A DNA stretch of 64,000 nt from Leeuwenhoekiella polynyae (GTDB taxonomy: Bacteria > Bacteroidota > Bacteroidia > Flavobacteriales > Flavobacteriaceae), in NCBI RefSeq assembly GCF_004104075.1, contig NZ_QOVK01000007.1:1-64000 (forward strand), given 5' to 3'. The notes under the pieces are model-generated. The model saw nothing but the letters and a program-made list of their open reading frames with translations. It made no database searches and had not been told where the DNA came from. The translations under genes were made by a program, and so were the position numbers. This document shows, piece by piece, positions 35,017-46,300 of the stretch (positions are counted from its first letter, which is position 1; the number at the start of each line of letters is the position of its first letter).

Positions 35017-36107
35017 AAATCTAAACTTTAATATCAAAGTTAATGCTTCTTTCTAAAGAGATTCTTAAGTGTATTTTTTGTAAGAGATAACTAGTTTGAC
35101 AAAATCCTCATATAAATGTAATTATCCTTAACATCTTGAAATTATTCAATCTGTAGATCCTCGTATATTATAAGCTGACTTTCTGGACTTACTTATTTTG
35201 AAGTTTAAAAGTATGATATTCAATAATAAGTATGAATATCGTTTTACACATACAAAAAGATACGATCAAACCCGATGTAAAAAAAGCAATCACAGTTCTA
35301 AAAGTTGAAAAAAGAAGACGGTAAAGCAGAACCCCATGCGTATACCTTGTTTGTAGATTTTACCAGTCAAAAAAACTTAGAGTTATCTCAATTCCACTTT
35401 CCTTCTCTTGTAGAGCATGGAAAAGTGAAGAAAGCAAGAGCTTGCTTTTCAGAATATTGGACTTGTTAAATAGCTTTCATATAAAGTAGACAAGGATTTT
35501 ATTTTCAAGAAAAATACCGTTTCTTATCTCTGTACAGGAGACGTAGACATTGACGCTGGGTATCGTCTTATAGATACAACGACTCCATTTATGATATTAG
35601 TTACACTCACTTCTGGATGCAGGTCTTATTCTTATGGGCTGCAAGCTTGCGATGCAACAAGTAAAATTTTTATCGAATTTTGGCTCTCAACAGCTTTGGA
35701 AAATTTTAAAAACCCCATTAAAATTGATGAAGTGACAAAATTATGATGAAGCAAATATCTAAAAATGAATTCAAGAAGATACCTATCCACAAAACAAATC
35801 AAAAGATTTTAAAATTCGCTGTGAAATATTAAATTTTCGATTTGTGTGCGTAAACAATGTGTTTTTAGATATTTCGGAGTTTTAATAATAATTAAAAAAA
35901 GCCCTGTAAATGTTGACCTATTTCATTAAAGTTTAAAATTCATCTTCTCAAATTTAAAAAATTCTCACCTTAAAAAAACCGTTTTTTATTGTATATCTGT
36001 TCATCTAGATTTGATCTTCCTAATGATTATTACTAAATAGATGTTTAACTTCTAAATCAGGCCTGCCCAACAGTGAAAATCACATGCCTGTTCTAGCAAT
36101 ATAAAAT
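35017..36107. other. Decayed coding DNA, two frame fragments
   Basis: There is no intact gene. A plus-strand frame from ATG 35232 (MNIVLHIQKDTIKPDVKKAI) stops at 35322. If one base is added in the A-run just before that, it continues EDGKAEPHAYTLFVDFTSQK to TAA at 35467. A second frame without start, about 80 codons, ends at 35745 (PIKIDEVTKL) and contains GDVDIDAGYRLIDTTTPFM. Neither family is recognised. They look like remains of one or two lost genes. Confidence 0.4.
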
Positions 36108-36158
36108 GAGGAGTGATTTTAATTTGCAAGCTAGAACCGCAAATTGGAATCACTCCTC
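36108..36158 (-). terminator. Long hairpin terminator
   Basis: Arms GAGGAGTGATT-TTAATTTGC and GCAAATT-GGAATCACTCCTC pair over about 20 bp around an 11-base loop. On the minus strand it is followed by ATTTTAT. It ends the polysaccharide-type operon. Confidence 0.8.
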
Positions 36159-36199
36159 TTTAATACACACTAAATTTTGAATTGGATTTTTCTATATTT

Positions 36200-38713
36200 T
36201 CAACTTTTAGTAGTGGTTTGCTCTTTTAGCATTTTAATAAAATAACCTCCTACTACAGAGCGCGCTTTAAATCCGACTTTACGGGAGTTGGTTGTTTCGT
36301 GCCAATCACTTAACGGAACACGGTCTGGAGTATAATTTGCAAAATTCCACATAGGAGTCATAAGTTTATTAAAATCTTCTGGATTTTCTGCCAGAGTAGC
36401 CGTCCATAAAACCCAATCCGATTTAGTATACGTTTTACGACTATCTAGTGGCAAGCCATAGTCTTCCTGTTTCGTCAGGTAATAAGCAACTTCTGTTTGC
36501 TGTACCTCTTCAGGAAAAATATTTAAGTTTAAAATATCGTCCCAAACTAAATTATACTTTTGACTCCATGTATCATCACTTTCAAAAGCCAGCACATAAT
36601 GGTCACCGTCTGCTGCAATAGCTTTCCACTTTAGAGCCATATCTTTAGCAGCACGTAAATACTTATCTCCTATATCAGATTTGCCCAACATACTGGCCAA
36701 TTTACCATAAGAGGCAATAGCCATAATTGCTTTTACAGAAAGATTTGCGTTACGTGCTAAATGCCCAGCAAAGTCATCCGTAGAAAGTTGATTTGCCGGG
36801 TCAAATCCGCTTTTCATTAAATAATCTGCCCAAATCGTTAACGTGTTCCAATGCTTATTAGCGTAGTCTGCGTTGCCTTCTTCTTTAGCTATAGCAGCCG
36901 TTAGTATGAGCATATTTCCCGCTTCTTCAACTGGCATATCCTCACCATATGTTTGCCCGGTCGCAATGGGATATGTTCCCAAATCGTGAGCCGGAAAGGG
37001 TTTTTTCCATCTTCCGCTTTCACTATATTCAAAAATACCGTTAAGCATTCCTTTCAATAAATCTGGGTTGTACACTAAAAATAATGGTGCTGAAGGGTAG
37101 GTCACGTCTACTGTGTTAATAGATCCATTACTGTTATTTTCTTTTGAAAGAAAAAGAATTTCTCCCTTAGGAGATTCCACCAAAACATGTGCAGCAATGG
37201 CCTGTCTATATGCGATGACGCAAAGGTCTGCGTATTTTTTACCGCCAGCTTCAAGGGCATCGTTATATAATTTAGTATCAAATGTTTTAACGCGATCCAT
37301 TACATCTCCATAATCTGCATAGGCATGTGACAAAAGTTGGTCAAAAGACGCAGTTTCTTTTTTATGCCAAGGTTTTAAAGATTGACCAAAATAATTAACA
37401 GACTCTCCTTCATCGTACCCTAACAGGAATATGCAATCTGCAGAACTTTCTATTTCACCAAGATCTGCGATGGTATTCATGATCAAACCTGTTTCAGGAA
37501 TCACATCTGATTCAAAACTTGTATCTCCTACAAATCCAATTAAAGATTTTTTTGAATCACTTATGTATTGAATAACATTTTGTGACGGAGAAGCAACATA
37601 AAAATGCCCCCAATCTACACGAAGATCGTCGCCTTTTTTCTCCAGTACGGGTTGATCTGTTGTACCTACTTTTAAGGTAAGTAAACCGTCATGCACATAT
37701 TTTCTAGCTGTGAGCTTTTGGCTAGGAGTATTTGCCGCTATGTTTCCTGAAGCGCCAAGATAAACTCTTACTTTATGCTTTTTACCATCATTAGAAACGG
37801 CATTGACTGTTAAATAAGTTACCGGTCTGGCATAAATTTTTAGATCTTCAATTAATAAAGGTGAAGTAAATGTAGCTGTGAGATCTGTGCCTCCACATAT
37901 AAAACTATAACTAGTTTGATTTGCAGTAAGCGATACATTGGTTTGCTTTGTTGTCTTAACACCATCAAGACCGGGTATTTTAACTTCTTTTACAAGCCCA
38001 GCATCCAGCCATCTGCCTCCGGCAGTATTTTTAATATGAATGGCAAGAATATTTTCTTTTTTTCTTAAAGACCTTAGGGCTTCGTCATTAAGAGGAATGT
38101 ATTTAAAACTGTGTTGCCATCCTTTAAAATCATAAATTTCAATTCCATTTATATAGACTTTTACGTCATCGTCGTGACGCAGTTTAACGTAAAGTTTTTC
38201 AACATCAATTTGCTCGAGATCAAAACTTCTACGATAAAAAAGTTCATCACTTTCCCAAATGGTTTTTGCTTCTGATCTATCGTCAGTAAAAGGAGCTTCT
38301 CCCGTTTTCCAGTTAGATGCATCATAATTTGCCTTGAACCAGTCACCCTTTTGTTTTTCTTCGGTATAGAGAACTTTGTAGGATTGCTCATCGCTTGCAG
38401 GTAAAAGCGTTTTGTAAACTTTAGACTCCATACCTAAAAAACGATAAAGTTCTCCATCAACTTCTGCAATACCTACCAATGACTGATCCTGCTCGGTCCA
38501 GTGCTTAGTACTTGAAGCATTTAATTTATCGCCCATAGACCAGATACTAAAATTAGGATTATGCGTAACTAAGGGATAAGCAGGAGCTCGCAATTGAGCG
38601 CTATTATCTGTTGAAGCTATTGCAGACTGCTCATTATCTTTTACTGAAACACAAGCCGTAAATACTTGTAATGAGATGAGTAGTTGTATTAAGTAACGAA
38701 AATAGGTTGTCAT
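36200..38713 (-). CDS. GtaA/DUF4965-type surface lipoprotein
   Basis: The product is about 837 residues. I place the start at ATG 38713 (MTTYFRYLIQLLISLQVFTA), which gives a signal peptide with lipobox VFTAC. A longer form to 38761 would overlap the upstream gene. The order is a short DUF4964-like segment (RAPAYPLVTHNPNFSIWSMG), an inserted beta-sandwich (about residues 100-240), then DUF5127 and DUF4965/DUF1793-type alpha/alpha regions (AYADYGDVMDRVKTFDTKLY, and DWVLWTATLA near the end). Families with this layout are annotated as glutaminase A-like, but in Bacteroidetes loci they may be glycosidase-like. It is the only enzyme in this operon. Confidence 0.8.
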   Translation of the reverse strand: MTTYFRYLIQLLISLQVFTACVSVKDNEQSAIASTDNSAQLRAPAYPLVTHNPNFSIWSMGDKLNASSTKHWTEQDQSLVGIAEVDGELYRFLGMESKVYKTLLPASDEQSYKVLYTEEKQKGDWFKANYDASNWKTGEAPFTDDRSEAKTIWESDELFYRRSFDLEQIDVEKLYVKLRHDDDVKVYINGIEIYDFKGWQHSFKYIPLNDEALRSLRKKENILAIHIKNTAGGRWLDAGLVKEVKIPGLDGVKTTKQTNVSLTANQTSYSFICGGTDLTATFTSPLLIEDLKIYARPVTYLTVNAVSNDGKKHKVRVYLGASGNIAANTPSQKLTARKYVHDGLLTLKVGTTDQPVLEKKGDDLRVDWGHFYVASPSQNVIQYISDSKKSLIGFVGDTSFESDVIPETGLIMNTIADLGEIESSADCIFLLGYDEGESVNYFGQSLKPWHKKETASFDQLLSHAYADYGDVMDRVKTFDTKLYNDALEAGGKKYADLCVIAYRQAIAAHVLVESPKGEILFLSKENNSNGSINTVDVTYPSAPLFLVYNPDLLKGMLNGIFEYSESGRWKKPFPAHDLGTYPIATGQTYGEDMPVEEAGNMLILTAAIAKEEGNADYANKHWNTLTIWADYLMKSGFDPANQLSTDDFAGHLARNANLSVKAIMAIASYGKLASMLGKSDIGDKYLRAAKDMALKWKAIAADGDHYVLAFESDDTWSQKYNLVWDDILNLNIFPEEVQQTEVAYYLTKQEDYGLPLDSRKTYTKSDWVLWTATLAENPEDFNKLMTPMWNFANYTPDRVPLSDWHETTNSRKVGFKARSVVGGYFIKMLKEQTTTKS

Positions 38714-38753
38714 ATTATTTAAATGTTTGCGTGATCTATTGTTTTTATATTGG

Positions 38754-40199
38754 TTATTCATCTTTAGTCTCCAGGGCTATTTTTCTAAATCGGTGATTAG
38801 ATTTGTCACCTATATAGAAGGCCCCCTCCTCCTCGTCGTATGCAATACCTGTGGGCTGATCAAAACGAGCTTCTTCTCTAAGATCTCCATTGACATAACC
38901 CCAGGGATCGGGGTTTATACTTGAACTACCTCTACCTGCAAACGTAGTCACACTACCTTCTGGAGTTAATATTCTAATGTCGTGATTGTATTGCTCTGTA
39001 AAGTAAAAGTCATATTCATCTGTTTTACCTGCTTCTACATAATCTTCATTTTTCACAAATACACCTTGATATGGAGTATTTAACCGCACACCTGAGCCTA
39101 CCCCATCTTGATAGCCCGCACTTCCTAATCTACCACAAACTAAATAGGGTTGGTTAAACTGTTTCTTTTCCCAATTGTAATCAACACGAAGAATATAATG
39201 CTTGTTAATGATCACGATGTAAGCATAGTTTCCAGAAGGATGAATAAAGGTCTTATATTCCCAGCCGGGATCTTGTACGACAAACAATTGCTCATAATCC
39301 TTATCACCTAATCCCTCTTCAAAATATTTATTGAGATCAAATCGAAAAAACTGTCCTTTTTCATAACTGTTGAAATAGAGCTCCCCATTAACCGGGTGGA
39401 CAGAGGCGCCATTACATTGTCTATATCTCGTAATAATTTCTCGATCCTGCCAATCCTTATCACGAGATAACCGGTAGGTGGCCCGATCATTTTCACCGCC
39501 TCGATCTTCAGCGATAATCATGTATTTACCATCATTTGTGAAATCTATACTACGTGGTCGATTAAAATCGGATCTCTTTTTGGTAACTGTACTGTCTTCA
39601 AAATTAATCAGATAAAGACCGTTATTAAAATCGAATACAGCCCATAGGTGTTTTGGATTTAACGGATCAAACTTGATAAATGAGGGTTCCCAGAACCCAC
39701 TTGCTCTGTCAGTATCATTTTCAGCTGTGAACCTACCATCTTTCCAAGGCTCATCACCTCTATCATTTTTATAGCCGATCAAGTTAGAAACAACCATCTT
39801 TCGCTGATAGTCAAAATTGGCATCTGCATATGCAACGACTTTATTTTCTTCTTGACCTATACGGACCTCTATATCACCTCCAAATGCTTGCTTAGGTATG
39901 AGGCAATAAATAGACTCACCATTTACACTAATTACAACAGCCTTTTTACCTCCTACAAGAACCGATACAAGATCTACATCTGTTCCAAAATTCTTTCCGT
40001 AGATAACCAAACGTTGTCCTGCTCCACCAGATTCTGGTGTGAACCCAGTAACTTCAACAGGTGCCGAAGCATCAAATGGCGGAAAAACCATTTCTTCCTC
40101 ATCATCATTTTGACACCCGTTAAAAAGCATACTTACAAAAGCAAGTGCCAGGCAAAGAACCTGTAAACTACTAGTTTTATAAATTTTATTTAAATACAT
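38754..40199 (-). CDS. IPT/TIG and NHL-repeat lipoprotein
   Basis: The surface lipoprotein of 481 residues has lipobox SMLFNGC. It carries an N-terminal Ig-like IPT/TIG domain (VTGFTPESGGAGQRLVIYGKNF, about residues 49-130) and NHL/six-bladed propeller repeats (RSIDFTNDGKYMIIAED, NGELYFNS, and FDQPTGIAYDEEEGAFYIGD, followed by KSNHRFRKI). It probably binds a glycan at the cell surface. It is between the SusE-like gene and the GtaA-like enzyme gene and overlaps or abuts the latter. The ligand is unknown. Confidence 0.85.
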   Translation of the reverse strand: MYLNKIYKTSSLQVLCLALAFVSMLFNGCQNDDEEEMVFPPFDASAPVEVTGFTPESGGAGQRLVIYGKNFGTDVDLVSVLVGGKKAVVISVNGESIYCLIPKQAFGGDIEVRIGQEENKVVAYADANFDYQRKMVVSNLIGYKNDRGDEPWKDGRFTAENDTDRASGFWEPSFIKFDPLNPKHLWAVFDFNNGLYLINFEDSTVTKKRSDFNRPRSIDFTNDGKYMIIAEDRGGENDRATYRLSRDKDWQDREIITRYRQCNGASVHPVNGELYFNSYEKGQFFRFDLNKYFEEGLGDKDYEQLFVVQDPGWEYKTFIHPSGNYAYIVIINKHYILRVDYNWEKKQFNQPYLVCGRLGSAGYQDGVGSGVRLNTPYQGVFVKNEDYVEAGKTDEYDFYFTEQYNHDIRILTPEGSVTTFAGRGSSSINPDPWGYVNGDLREEARFDQPTGIAYDEEEGAFYIGDKSNHRFRKIALETKDE

Positions 40200-40270
40200 A
40201 ATTATAGATTTTTAATTCATACACGTAATTGGGTTGTACCCCAATTTTAACTGTATTTTTTAGTGCTTTT

Positions 40271-41257
40271 TTACCATTCTATTTGCTGATCTTCATCTGG
40301 AATCTGCGTGTTCAACTGTCGTTCTAAGATCAATGATCCCGAAACTTTATAATTAATAGCGACATTATCAACCAGTGTATAATCGGTAAATTGATAATCA
40401 ATGTTATTAATGGTCAAATATCTATGTAATAAATAGGGGCGTATTTCATCCATACGTTCTGTGATGGTATAACTGGCATCTTTATTTATTTGAAAATTCA
40501 TTTCAGGATTTTCAGCATAAAATATAACCCCGCCGGTTTCATCAAAATTTGCATACACTTTATAATTGCGACGATCCTGACGATCTTCATCTATACTTCC
40601 GGCATAAAAGAAAACGGTATTTTCATCTACCACATAAGATCTAATTTCTGATTTTACAACAGGTGTCTCGTTTTCATAACCTTCCATAACCGTCTTTAAA
40701 GCAGTACCACTATACGTTCCTGAATAATCATTAAAAGGGTTAATACGCAAAAGTGCCTTCCGGTAATTTTTACGAGGGTTTGCGACGTAGTCATAAGATG
40801 GATCGTCTTTTATAGTTAAAGGAAGTACCCACTTGTCAACCATATCGATACCATTCAATGAAAAATCGATCCCCATAAGCGAAGTGTTCTCTCCCGCTTT
40901 GATCTCTACCTGAAAAGGAATCGTATAATACTTACTATCTAACTGTCTGTAATAAAAATCTTCCCGATTCTGAAAACGTTCATAATTAAGAACCTCTAGT
41001 GTATCTGCATCTACAGCAACTTCTACAGTAATGTCTTCGCTATTTGTTTTAGAGCCGCTCACGATTAATGGTTGCTGAAATGTTGTTTTTTCAGACTCCT
41101 TATAGCGTATGTATATATCGGTAACACCACCACTGGTTAATGGTGCTTTGAATGATACGTAATTCTCAAATTGTTCTTCGGTCCACTCATCGTTGCACGA
41201 GGTGCAGAGTATTAGCTGCACCAGGCAAAGAATTAGTATTAATGGTTTATTTTTCAT
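40271..41257 (-). CDS. SusE/F-position lipoprotein (DUF1735/DUF4361)
   Basis: This 328-residue surface lipoprotein has signal peptide MKNKPLILILCLVQLILCTS and Cys at the lipobox. The N-terminal half is DUF1735-like (YVSFKAPLTSGGVTDIYIRY), and the C-terminal half matches the DUF4361 layout (YSGTYSGTAL, then NKDASYTITERMDEIRPYLL). Such proteins occupy the SusE/F position and help bind glycans outside the outer membrane. It is 10 bp after SusD. Confidence 0.82.
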   Translation of the reverse strand: MKNKPLILILCLVQLILCTSCNDEWTEEQFENYVSFKAPLTSGGVTDIYIRYKESEKTTFQQPLIVSGSKTNSEDITVEVAVDADTLEVLNYERFQNREDFYYRQLDSKYYTIPFQVEIKAGENTSLMGIDFSLNGIDMVDKWVLPLTIKDDPSYDYVANPRKNYRKALLRINPFNDYSGTYSGTALKTVMEGYENETPVVKSEIRSYVVDENTVFFYAGSIDEDRQDRRNYKVYANFDETGGVIFYAENPEMNFQINKDASYTITERMDEIRPYLLHRYLTINNIDYQFTDYTLVDNVAINYKVSGSLILERQLNTQIPDEDQQIEW

Positions 41258-41267
41258 GATATTTTTA

Positions 41268-43325
41268 TTAATCGTTATAATTCCATCCCGGGTTTTGTGT
41301 AAGGCGGTTGTTTCTTTTAAGCTCTGTTAAACTTATAGGCCAAAACCACATTTTATCTGAGAAGGTGGTTTCTAATGCCCATACAGCAACGGGTTTATGA
41401 AAAAGATCGCGTTCTTCTTCACTCATAATAATATTGCAGCCATAAATAGGTAGAGCCTCTTCGACATCAGCATCCATCCATCGGCGTAAATCGTAATAGC
41501 GCTGACCTTCAGCTAAAAGTTCAATAAAACGTTCTTCTTTTAGTTGCTCTCTCAATGCATCTTTATCATTATAAACAGCCAGCGGATAATCTGGTACCCC
41601 ACCGCGTATGCGTACTGGGTGTATTCCTCTTTGAAGTTCTGGAATTGTACGGGCTATAATGTGTGTGCCTCCATTCCAGGAAGGAATATTATATGACCCG
41701 TCTAACTCATTTAAAGCTTCGGCATACATAAGTAAAATATCTGCGTAGCGAATGGCAGGCTCAGGTTTGAAGACGATCTTATCAATGCTTCCACCTTCAT
41801 ATGTATCATTAGGATGAACATATTTTTTGATACCAAAACCCGTTCTTAACCAGTATGCATTAGATGAATTGAATCCGTTGCCCTTGGGGTTATTGCGGTA
41901 ATAAAAAACCTGCTGATTGCGGTTACGTTCCTGAGATTCATTTAATAAAGACCAAAAACTCCCATTGTAAGCAACAGACGCATAAAAGCGAGGCTCCCGG
42001 TTTGCATATTGTAGTGAAACACCTGGCAATAACGGTTTAAACATACCGGCATCAACGTCCTCTTGTGTTACATAACCACTTGCACGCTCAGAGCCGTCCC
42101 CACGACCGATCTCGCTGTCCTTACCGGGTACATCTGTACCATCATTCATGGCATAAGCATCTACAACTTTTTGAGTTAATCCATGAGTATTCCACCCTGT
42201 TGCAGATCTTGGCAATTGGTGCGCAACCATATCTCTTATTGTTTCTGAGACCTGATTATTACCTCTGGTAAAAATCAATTCAGGATTTCCTGAGGGAGGT
42301 AAAGTCCCGTCAAAAACTTGTGCATAGGATTTTTCAGGATCTATATTATCCCAACCCTCAGGCCAAGATTTTTCTGAAAAATTACCATCATCCGGAGGAA
42401 TAACCGTTGCATCATCACCTGTTTCCTGAACGGGCACAGTATACAGCTCATACACTCCTAGATCGATGACATCTTTTGCCGCGGCTGCTGCCTGAGCCCA
42501 TTTTTCTTCTTGATAATCTGATGCAAGTAATTTTTTACCCTCGTCATCCATTAATAAAGAGGCAAAATTAGAGTTGTTTCCGTTTGCTAGTGGACTAGCT
42601 GCGTAAATCAGGACTTTTGCCCGGGTTGCCAGGGCCGCTCCAACAGATGGTCTTGCAGAGCCATCCTGACCCCGAACCAGACCTAATGTTTGCATTTCTT
42701 GCGCAGCAAGAAGCATTTCACTACTTATAAAGGTGGTACACTCTTCGTAAGTGCTGCGCGGTACAGCCAGATCATCGTAACTATCTGCATAATCTAACCC
42801 TTCATCAGGTAGCAGTGGAATTGGGCCATATTTACGCAATAACAACCAGTATAAATAAGCTCGTGCAAAACGTGCTTGCCCTCTATAGTCTTCTATCTCT
42901 TCGGCAGACATTTCTTTATTCATATAAATTTTATGAATAAAGGTCGATGCGTTACGAATACCACGGTAACATTGTGTCCAAGACTCTTGCTTGTCGTTTT
43001 CAGAATACTCTCCCATCTTAAACATGTTGTAGGAAAGCTCATTTTTAGACGGGTCGTAATCGCTATCGCGGTCTCCATAATACATATCGTCAGCAAAGTT
43101 GTGAGGAGTGATTCCCTTACTGGCCACATCTGCATTCATTCCTCTTAATTCTTCAAATACATTAGCCAGCCATTCTTCAGAATAAACCTTACTCTCAAAT
43201 ACCTTTTCTTCTGTTAATCGATCTTTAAAATAGGTGCTAGAATCCAGGTAATCATCATTACAAGAAGTTATAAGACTAGTGCCGCATACGAATATCAGAA
43301 CAGTATATACTATTTTTTTAATCAT
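41268..43325 (-). CDS. SusD/RagB family nutrient-binding lipoprotein
   Basis: This is the outer-membrane lipoprotein that covers the SusC channel and captures the ligand. I prefer the ATG at 43325 (MIKKIVYTVLIFVCGTSLIT, with lipobox SC following), giving 685 residues. This is long for SusD (usually 500-600) because of inserts near residues 300-380. TPR-like helical segments include RNASTFIHKIYMNKEMSAEE, and the conserved end is IRYADILLMYAEALNEL with LTQNPGWNY. Its start is just after or overlaps the SusC stop. Confidence 0.92.
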   Translation of the reverse strand: MIKKIVYTVLIFVCGTSLITSCNDDYLDSSTYFKDRLTEEKVFESKVYSEEWLANVFEELRGMNADVASKGITPHNFADDMYYGDRDSDYDPSKNELSYNMFKMGEYSENDKQESWTQCYRGIRNASTFIHKIYMNKEMSAEEIEDYRGQARFARAYLYWLLLRKYGPIPLLPDEGLDYADSYDDLAVPRSTYEECTTFISSEMLLAAQEMQTLGLVRGQDGSARPSVGAALATRAKVLIYAASPLANGNNSNFASLLMDDEGKKLLASDYQEEKWAQAAAAAKDVIDLGVYELYTVPVQETGDDATVIPPDDGNFSEKSWPEGWDNIDPEKSYAQVFDGTLPPSGNPELIFTRGNNQVSETIRDMVAHQLPRSATGWNTHGLTQKVVDAYAMNDGTDVPGKDSEIGRGDGSERASGYVTQEDVDAGMFKPLLPGVSLQYANREPRFYASVAYNGSFWSLLNESQERNRNQQVFYYRNNPKGNGFNSSNAYWLRTGFGIKKYVHPNDTYEGGSIDKIVFKPEPAIRYADILLMYAEALNELDGSYNIPSWNGGTHIIARTIPELQRGIHPVRIRGGVPDYPLAVYNDKDALREQLKEERFIELLAEGQRYYDLRRWMDADVEEALPIYGCNIIMSEEERDLFHKPVAVWALETTFSDKMWFWPISLTELKRNNRLTQNPGWNYND

Positions 43326-43335
43326 CTTTTTAAGT

Positions 43336-46300
43336 TTACAGGTTAACACTAATTCCCATGGTTATAGATTTTATTGGAGGATAGTCTTCTCCTCGCGGCG
43401 TGGCCAATTCTGGATCCCAAAGTTTGAACTTAGACCACGTCACTAAATTGGTCCCCACCAGATATAAGCGGAGGTTTTGAACTCCAATTCTGGCAGTAAT
43501 ACTTTCAGGAAGTTGATAGCCAAAATCAATAGTTTTAAGACGTAGATATCTGCCGTCTCTTAACCAAAATGTAGATTCTCTAAAGTTGTTAGGATTTGGG
43601 CCAAAACTCAATCTAGGATAGGAAGCATTAGGATCTTCTGTTGAAGGATCACCAGAAATATCTGCAGATATCCAGCGGTTATCTCCCATAACCCCTTTCA
43701 TCACCTGTCCCCACTCTCCTTCGCTAAATGCATGAACCGTTTTTCCGTAGGTAGAAAATGTAGATTTACCCGCTCCTTGAAAGTGTACACCTAAACCAAA
43801 ACCTTTCCAGTTAGCAGAAGCTCCTAAACCGTAGATTAGATTGGGACGTCTAGTAGCACCTATAGCAACGCGGTCACCATCATTTACAACACCGTCACCA
43901 TTTACATCTTTATACTTTATATCTCCGGGCTGGTACACTCCAAAAGTTTGGGTAGGACTGTTTCGTATATCGTCATAATCTTTAAACAGCCCCAAAGCAA
44001 TTAAACCTCTGGACTGATCTACGCGGAAGCCTTCTTGGTTCTGATAGGCGTAGACATTATTTTCTTCATCGCGTTCTAAAATCTCATTCTTACTGTAGGT
44101 GATGTTACTACGGGCAGTAAGGGTAACTTCTCCCAGCTGTTTCCGGTACTGAAAACGACCGTCAAAACCTTGTGATTTTACAATACCTACGTTTGCTCTA
44201 GGCGTACTTTCTAACCCGACCATAGCCGGTAAAAAGTTTCTGGTCATATAAATACCTGAGCGCTCTTCTTTAAAGAAATCTAAGTTTGCTGTAACCCCTC
44301 GGGTTTCGATATCAAAACCAAGATTTTGTTTTGTAGCCACCTCCCAAGTAACATAAGATGAAGCTACCTGTGAGTAGATGATTCCGCCATAATACCTGTC
44401 TGAACCATAATCTGCCCATTGATAACCCCCGGTGGGCTCGAGAGGTTGAATGAGATTACCCTCATTATCCCGACGAAATAGTTCTGAAATGGTATATAAA
44501 TAAGGGAAACGTTCTCCTCCCGCTAACTGGTCGTTACCTGCTTTACCATAAGAATACCTAATCTTAAAAAGGTTGATCCAACTCAAATGATCTTTTACAA
44601 ATTTTTCTCCGGCAATATTCCAAGCAAATGAAATCGCTGGAAAAAAACCATACTGCTGTCCCGGTGCAAAATTCTCAGAACCGGTATAACCAAAATTAAA
44701 ATTTACCATATATCGTTCATTCCAATTGTAAAGAAGTCGTCCCGCTAGAGCCTGATTTCTTCTGGAAATCCCGTTCTTAATATCCGTACCAAGATCTACG
44801 GTTTGTATAAAGGCATCACGAGTAAATCGCAATGCTCCACCCACATTATGATTACCAAAACTACGGTCATAATTAACCATCAGATCATAAAACTCAAGTC
44901 TGTTACCGGCTGAATTACCCGATTGAGTAAGTTCACTTGGAGGTGAAACTTGAGTAAATACCAGGTCTCCGTTTGCATCACGCGCCCTTGCAGCACGCCA
45001 TTGCTCTGGCCACTTGCGACGTTGTATGTTATTTATATTCTCGATGTCATAGCCCACGATACCACGCATACGAAGTCCTCGCGTAATAAAATTAAAATCC
45101 TGTTCTATGGTAACGTTAGTTTGTACCTTATTAACCCAGTTCTCATTAAACCCCGTTTGAGTTGCCATAACCCAAGGGTTGGTCTGGTTTCCCGTTCCTA
45201 TTGAAGGTACATAACCGTTTGAATACAATACCGGTGTACGTATGGGTGAATACCCAAACAGGGAGCCCCAGAAATCAACATCACCCAATCCCGGGCTGTT
45301 TCGTTTACTTATAGAACCTGCCACACCTACTTTTGCAATCGTTGTAGGAGTGATATTAAAATCTGCGTTAAGGCGATAGTTCCAGCGTTTGTAATTGGCA
45401 TTGGTATCGTAATCATCTTTTAGTGATTCATCTATTTTATACATTCCACCTTCATTAATATAACTTCCTGAAACGTAAAATCTAGAAGTTGGCCCTCCAC
45501 CACTCATATTTAAATTTGCACGATACGTCATCGAGCCATCGCGTAGCAGTTGATCTTTCCAATCTACATTAGGATATAGATCAGGGTCTAAACCCAATCG
45601 TAAAATTTCTAGTTCTTCAGGTTGATATATAGGACCTTCATTACGCGTAATACGTGCTTCGTTTAACAAATTTGCATAGGTTATACCATCTTCAAAATCT
45701 GGTGTAATCGTACGTGTATTGTAAATAAATTCATCTTTAAAATTGATCTGAATTTTACCATCGCTACCTCTCTTTGTTGTAATTAATATAACACCATTTG
45801 CCCCTCGTGAACCGTACATTGCAGTTTCAGCTGCATCCTTTAAGACGGTAATAGACTTTACATCTTCAATATTCAGCTCATTTAAATCACGTTCAATATT
45901 ATCTATTAAAACCAACGGACTACTGCCTCCACCAAAAGTAGAAATCCCACGAATCCAGAATTCTGAAATATTTCTACCGGGTTGTCCAGATTGAATCATT
46001 CCCATTACACCAGGTACATTACCAGCTAGCGCATTTGATACACTAGAAGTTGGGTTTGTTTTCATATCTTCCATATCAACGGTTGAAACTGCACCGGTTA
46101 AGGAAACCTTCTTTTGCCTACCAAAACCTACAACAACAACCTCTTCCAGACTGTCTGCATCTTCTTTTAAAATTATATTCAGATTGGTTTTACCATTTAC
46201 AGGAATTTCTTGCGTAGCAAAGCCAACATACGAAATGACTAAAATGGCATCTTGATTTTTAACTTTAAGGGAGAACTTTCCGTCAAAATCAGTTATAACA

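Noticed and set aside
35484-35745. Aldo/keto-reductase fragment suggested by GYRLIDT
   Set aside because: Only seven residues match and the surrounding frame does not fit the family.
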